Positions 62,321 through 64,000 of a stretch of 64,000 nt of DNA are shown here, one piece after another. The stretch lies in assembly GCA_003342815.1 (NCBI GenBank), contig PTEX01000496.1, forward strand, positions 66,429 to 130,428. The letters run 5' to 3'. A program made the position numbers and the translations under genes. Within the stretch, counting starts at the first letter, position 1, and the number at the start of each line of letters is the position of its first letter. Under the pieces are notes generated by a model. It ran no database searches. It worked only from the letters and a program-made list of their open reading frames with translations, and was not told the origin of the DNA. The DNA is from Eudromia elegans. Its lineage: Eukaryota; Chordata; Aves; Tinamiformes; Tinamidae.

Positions 62321-63477
62321 ATCCCATCCCCATGACTTATCACAGCTAGGGAAAAAGAAGAAAAAAAAAAAAAATATGAACAAAAACAGAGCTACCTGGA
62401 GCTGTTTTCTTAATCTAATATCTCATTTCACTTTCTCCTCTTCCTATGACCTTCTGACCTTAGGAATAAAAATCATGTAGAATGTCTTTTATTGGGTCAG
62501 CTTTCTTTAGCATTCACTCCAAATCGCTTCTATTGATCTGTTTCCCTGAAACTTAAAAGCCATAAAATCACCATATACTGCTTTCTGTAGACCTTCTTTT
62601 TATGAACAGCCTGTTATTTTTATGTAGCCTTTATGCAGGTCGCATATATTTTCACAGTAGATAATGCAAACAAAGGTATTGAGAAAAGATTCAGCATCTC
62701 CTTGTCTTTTCTAGGAAAACCACTTCTGTACTCCCACAGTATTCTTATATTTAACACATTTTTCTTGTTTTACAAAGGAATGTAATTACCATTTATAATG
62801 GGAAAATCTCTATAATTTGATTTTAGTGTTTGCAAATCGTTCTTCATAAATCTTCCCTTTTCCTCACACTTTCAAAGGGCAAGCTGGAATAGTATTTTTC
62901 AGCTGTTTATCTAAAAGAAGAGTGTCCTCAAGGACACAGACTTTTCACTGTGTGGGTCTAGGCTGCTTTTTATTGACTGTTGGCCTAGTATGAGATAAGG
63001 ACTTTCAGGACTAAAAAATGTAATCTGTTGTCTTTAATTATGATTGCAAGCTCTGCATCCTCACTGAATCAGATTAGATAGCAAGGCAGAAAAGTTGTAA
63101 ATATCTATGTGGATGTGGAAAATGTTATGCTGTTGATATATTTCCAAGCCATAATGAGTAAAATCTTTTAGGATGAGTGTTGGTGAAATAATTTTGGTGC
63201 AATTCAAGTAGTCAGTGATGGAAGACAAATGTTTAAATTGCTCAATGCTATCCTGTTTTTAGAGGTTTAGTGCCTGTAATGATCCTCAGATTAATAGTTT
63301 AATTATTGATTTCTCTTTTTTCAGTGGTCTTGTTGTAGACTACTGAAATACACAAGGGATTTCTATCTTCTGGATTTGGCATTTAGCAAAACATTAAAAA
63401 AGAGAAAAAAGAAAGAAAATGAATCCCCAGCTCAGCTGATCCTGTGATTAAATCTTTGTGTGCATGTGTCTCTTCAG

Positions 63478-63522
63478 ATACGCCTCCAGAAGCTGAGAAT
63501 AAAAAGCGTGTCACAGATGTTG
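63478..63522 (+). CDS. Candidate 45-nt internal coding exon A
   Basis: A pyrimidine-rich acceptor (TGTGTCTCTTCAG) precedes a 45-nt segment that ends at a donor (GTTG followed by GTAAAT). Read in phase 1 (two bases, 14 codons, one base) it encodes TPPEAENKKRVTDV, with no stop. It holds two CpGs in CpG-poor surroundings, as coding sequence often does. Length and phases (1-1, multiple of three) match exon B 367 bp downstream, so either could be skipped without breaking the frame, the pattern of cassette mini-exons. The peptide is charged and probably disordered. I do not recognise the protein. A chance arrangement remains possible, because the donor is only moderate and no conservation can be checked. 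Confidence 0.35.
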
Positions 63523-63889
63523 GTAAATCCCAGTAACTAGTGCTGTTTACTTCCAGGTTCTGTTTAGTTTCAGTATTTCAGAACTAATGAGGACCAGGTA
63601 AGTGGCTGGTTATGATGCTAACTCAACCACACTCTTGGGCACTCAGCTCAGGTGGAGGAGCTCTTGTGACTAAGAGACAGAAAACTCCAAAGCTCCTCCT
63701 AGCTGTGAGCCTCAGAATACAAAAATTGGATAGCTTTTACTTTTATCGAAGCTCTGCTTTAATTTGTTAAATTCTTTTAGCAAACTGACATATTTTATTT
63801 AGTTATTTCTGACTGTCTTCTACACTCTTCTTAGGGGTACTGTTTGTTATGCCGTAGGGGCTTAAATGTGCCTTCCTTTTTATTTTCAG

Positions 63890-63934
63890 AATTTGCCAAT
63901 GTTAAAGCAGATAAGAAATGTCCTATTATTATAG
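63890..63934 (+). CDS. Candidate 45-nt internal coding exon B
   Basis: A strong acceptor with a long pyrimidine tract (CCTTCCTTTTTATTTTCAG) leads into 45 nt ending at a donor (ATAG followed by GTAAAT, the same donor hexamer as exon A). In phase 1 it encodes two bases, then FANVKADKKCPIII, then one base. It is open in exactly the phase in which exon A ends, giving a GAA (Glu) codon across the junction. The other two reading frames are less consistent: one stops within five codons. The product is unknown. The exon would continue a plus-strand gene beyond the window edge. An acceptor-like TTTCAG at 63979 would leave an intron of only 45 nt and is probably not used. Confidence 0.35.
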   Translation, partial: NLPMLKQIRNVLLL

Positions 63935-64000
63935 GTAAATAGTATAGGGTATAGAGCAATGATTAGTATTATATTTCAGGCTACAAGCAATTGAATTTTA

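Larger units (their letters stand above)
57451..63477. other. Noncoding stretch between CpG island and candidate exons
   Basis: No recognisable gene or transposon. Features are a CpG-containing pocket at about 58.13-58.38 kb (open on both strands, unrecognised), a motif-dense AT-rich segment at 59100-59345, the (ATT)17 repeat and a pyrimidine tract at 62281-62320. Several good acceptors (for example TTGATTTCTCTTTTTTCAG ending at 63324) have no matching donor in a workable frame. If the mini-exon gene is real, this is its intron. Confidence 0.55.

Noticed and set aside
63320-63460. Strong acceptor at 63324 followed by about 45 open codons ending in a lysine-rich stretch
   Set aside because: The only nearby donor-like word (GTGATT) is poor and would leave phase 2, which cannot join the candidate exon at 63478.
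63557-63597. 41-nt exon between TTCCAG and a perfect donor (CAG then GTAAGT) at 63598
   Set aside because: It contains a stop in the phase used by the neighbouring candidate exons. The donor may be a decoy or a noncoding alternative.
63980-64000. Third in-phase exon start after the TTTCAG at 63979
   Set aside because: It would require a 45-nt intron after exon B, below the normal vertebrate minimum. The window ends before a donor can be seen.

Overview
The window looks like AT-rich, gene-poor bird DNA. The best evidence is two CR1 LINE tails, one on each strand, carrying the 3' sequence typical of avian CR1. There is also a short solo LTR flanked by an exact 6-bp duplication. Recognised interspersed repeats cover only about 1 kb of 64 kb, as expected for a bird macrochromosome desert or a very long intron. 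There is no protein-coding gene I can name, and no tRNA, rRNA, CRISPR array or bacterial-type operon. The open reading frames of 60-130 codons resemble no protein family I know, and most overlap another frame on the opposite strand, so I treat them as chance.

Layout. 1-94 is a 13-bp pyrimidine tandem repeat. 95-12360 is AT-rich noncoding DNA with a CTCF-like site (6778-6794), a GC-richer patch holding a perfect YY1 site (7730-8060), a (TA)n run and a T tract containing the only N. A worn MIR-like SINE lies at 12361-12475. 12476-27876 has little beyond homopolymers and a 25-bp near-perfect palindrome (15150-15174). A solo LTR lies at 27883-28140 and CR1 tails lie at 29456-29912 (minus) and 50557-50800 (plus). 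The stretch between the CR1 tails is unremarkable apart from a GC-rich patch near 31.2 kb.

The right-hand 8 kb is the most interesting part. A TATA-box match (56433-56440) is followed within 90 bp by a compact CpG island (56521-56840) holding a CRE-like half site, a palindromic GATA site and two octamer-like boxes one helical turn apart. About 7 kb further right, on the same strand, are two candidate mini-exons (63478-63522 and 63890-63934). Each is exactly 45 nt, has a good acceptor and an identical gtaaat donor, and is open in the same splice phase (1-1). I infer that a plus-strand transcription unit may start at or before the island and continue beyond the right edge. The encoded peptides are unrecognised, so this is a hypothesis needing RNA or cross-species evidence.
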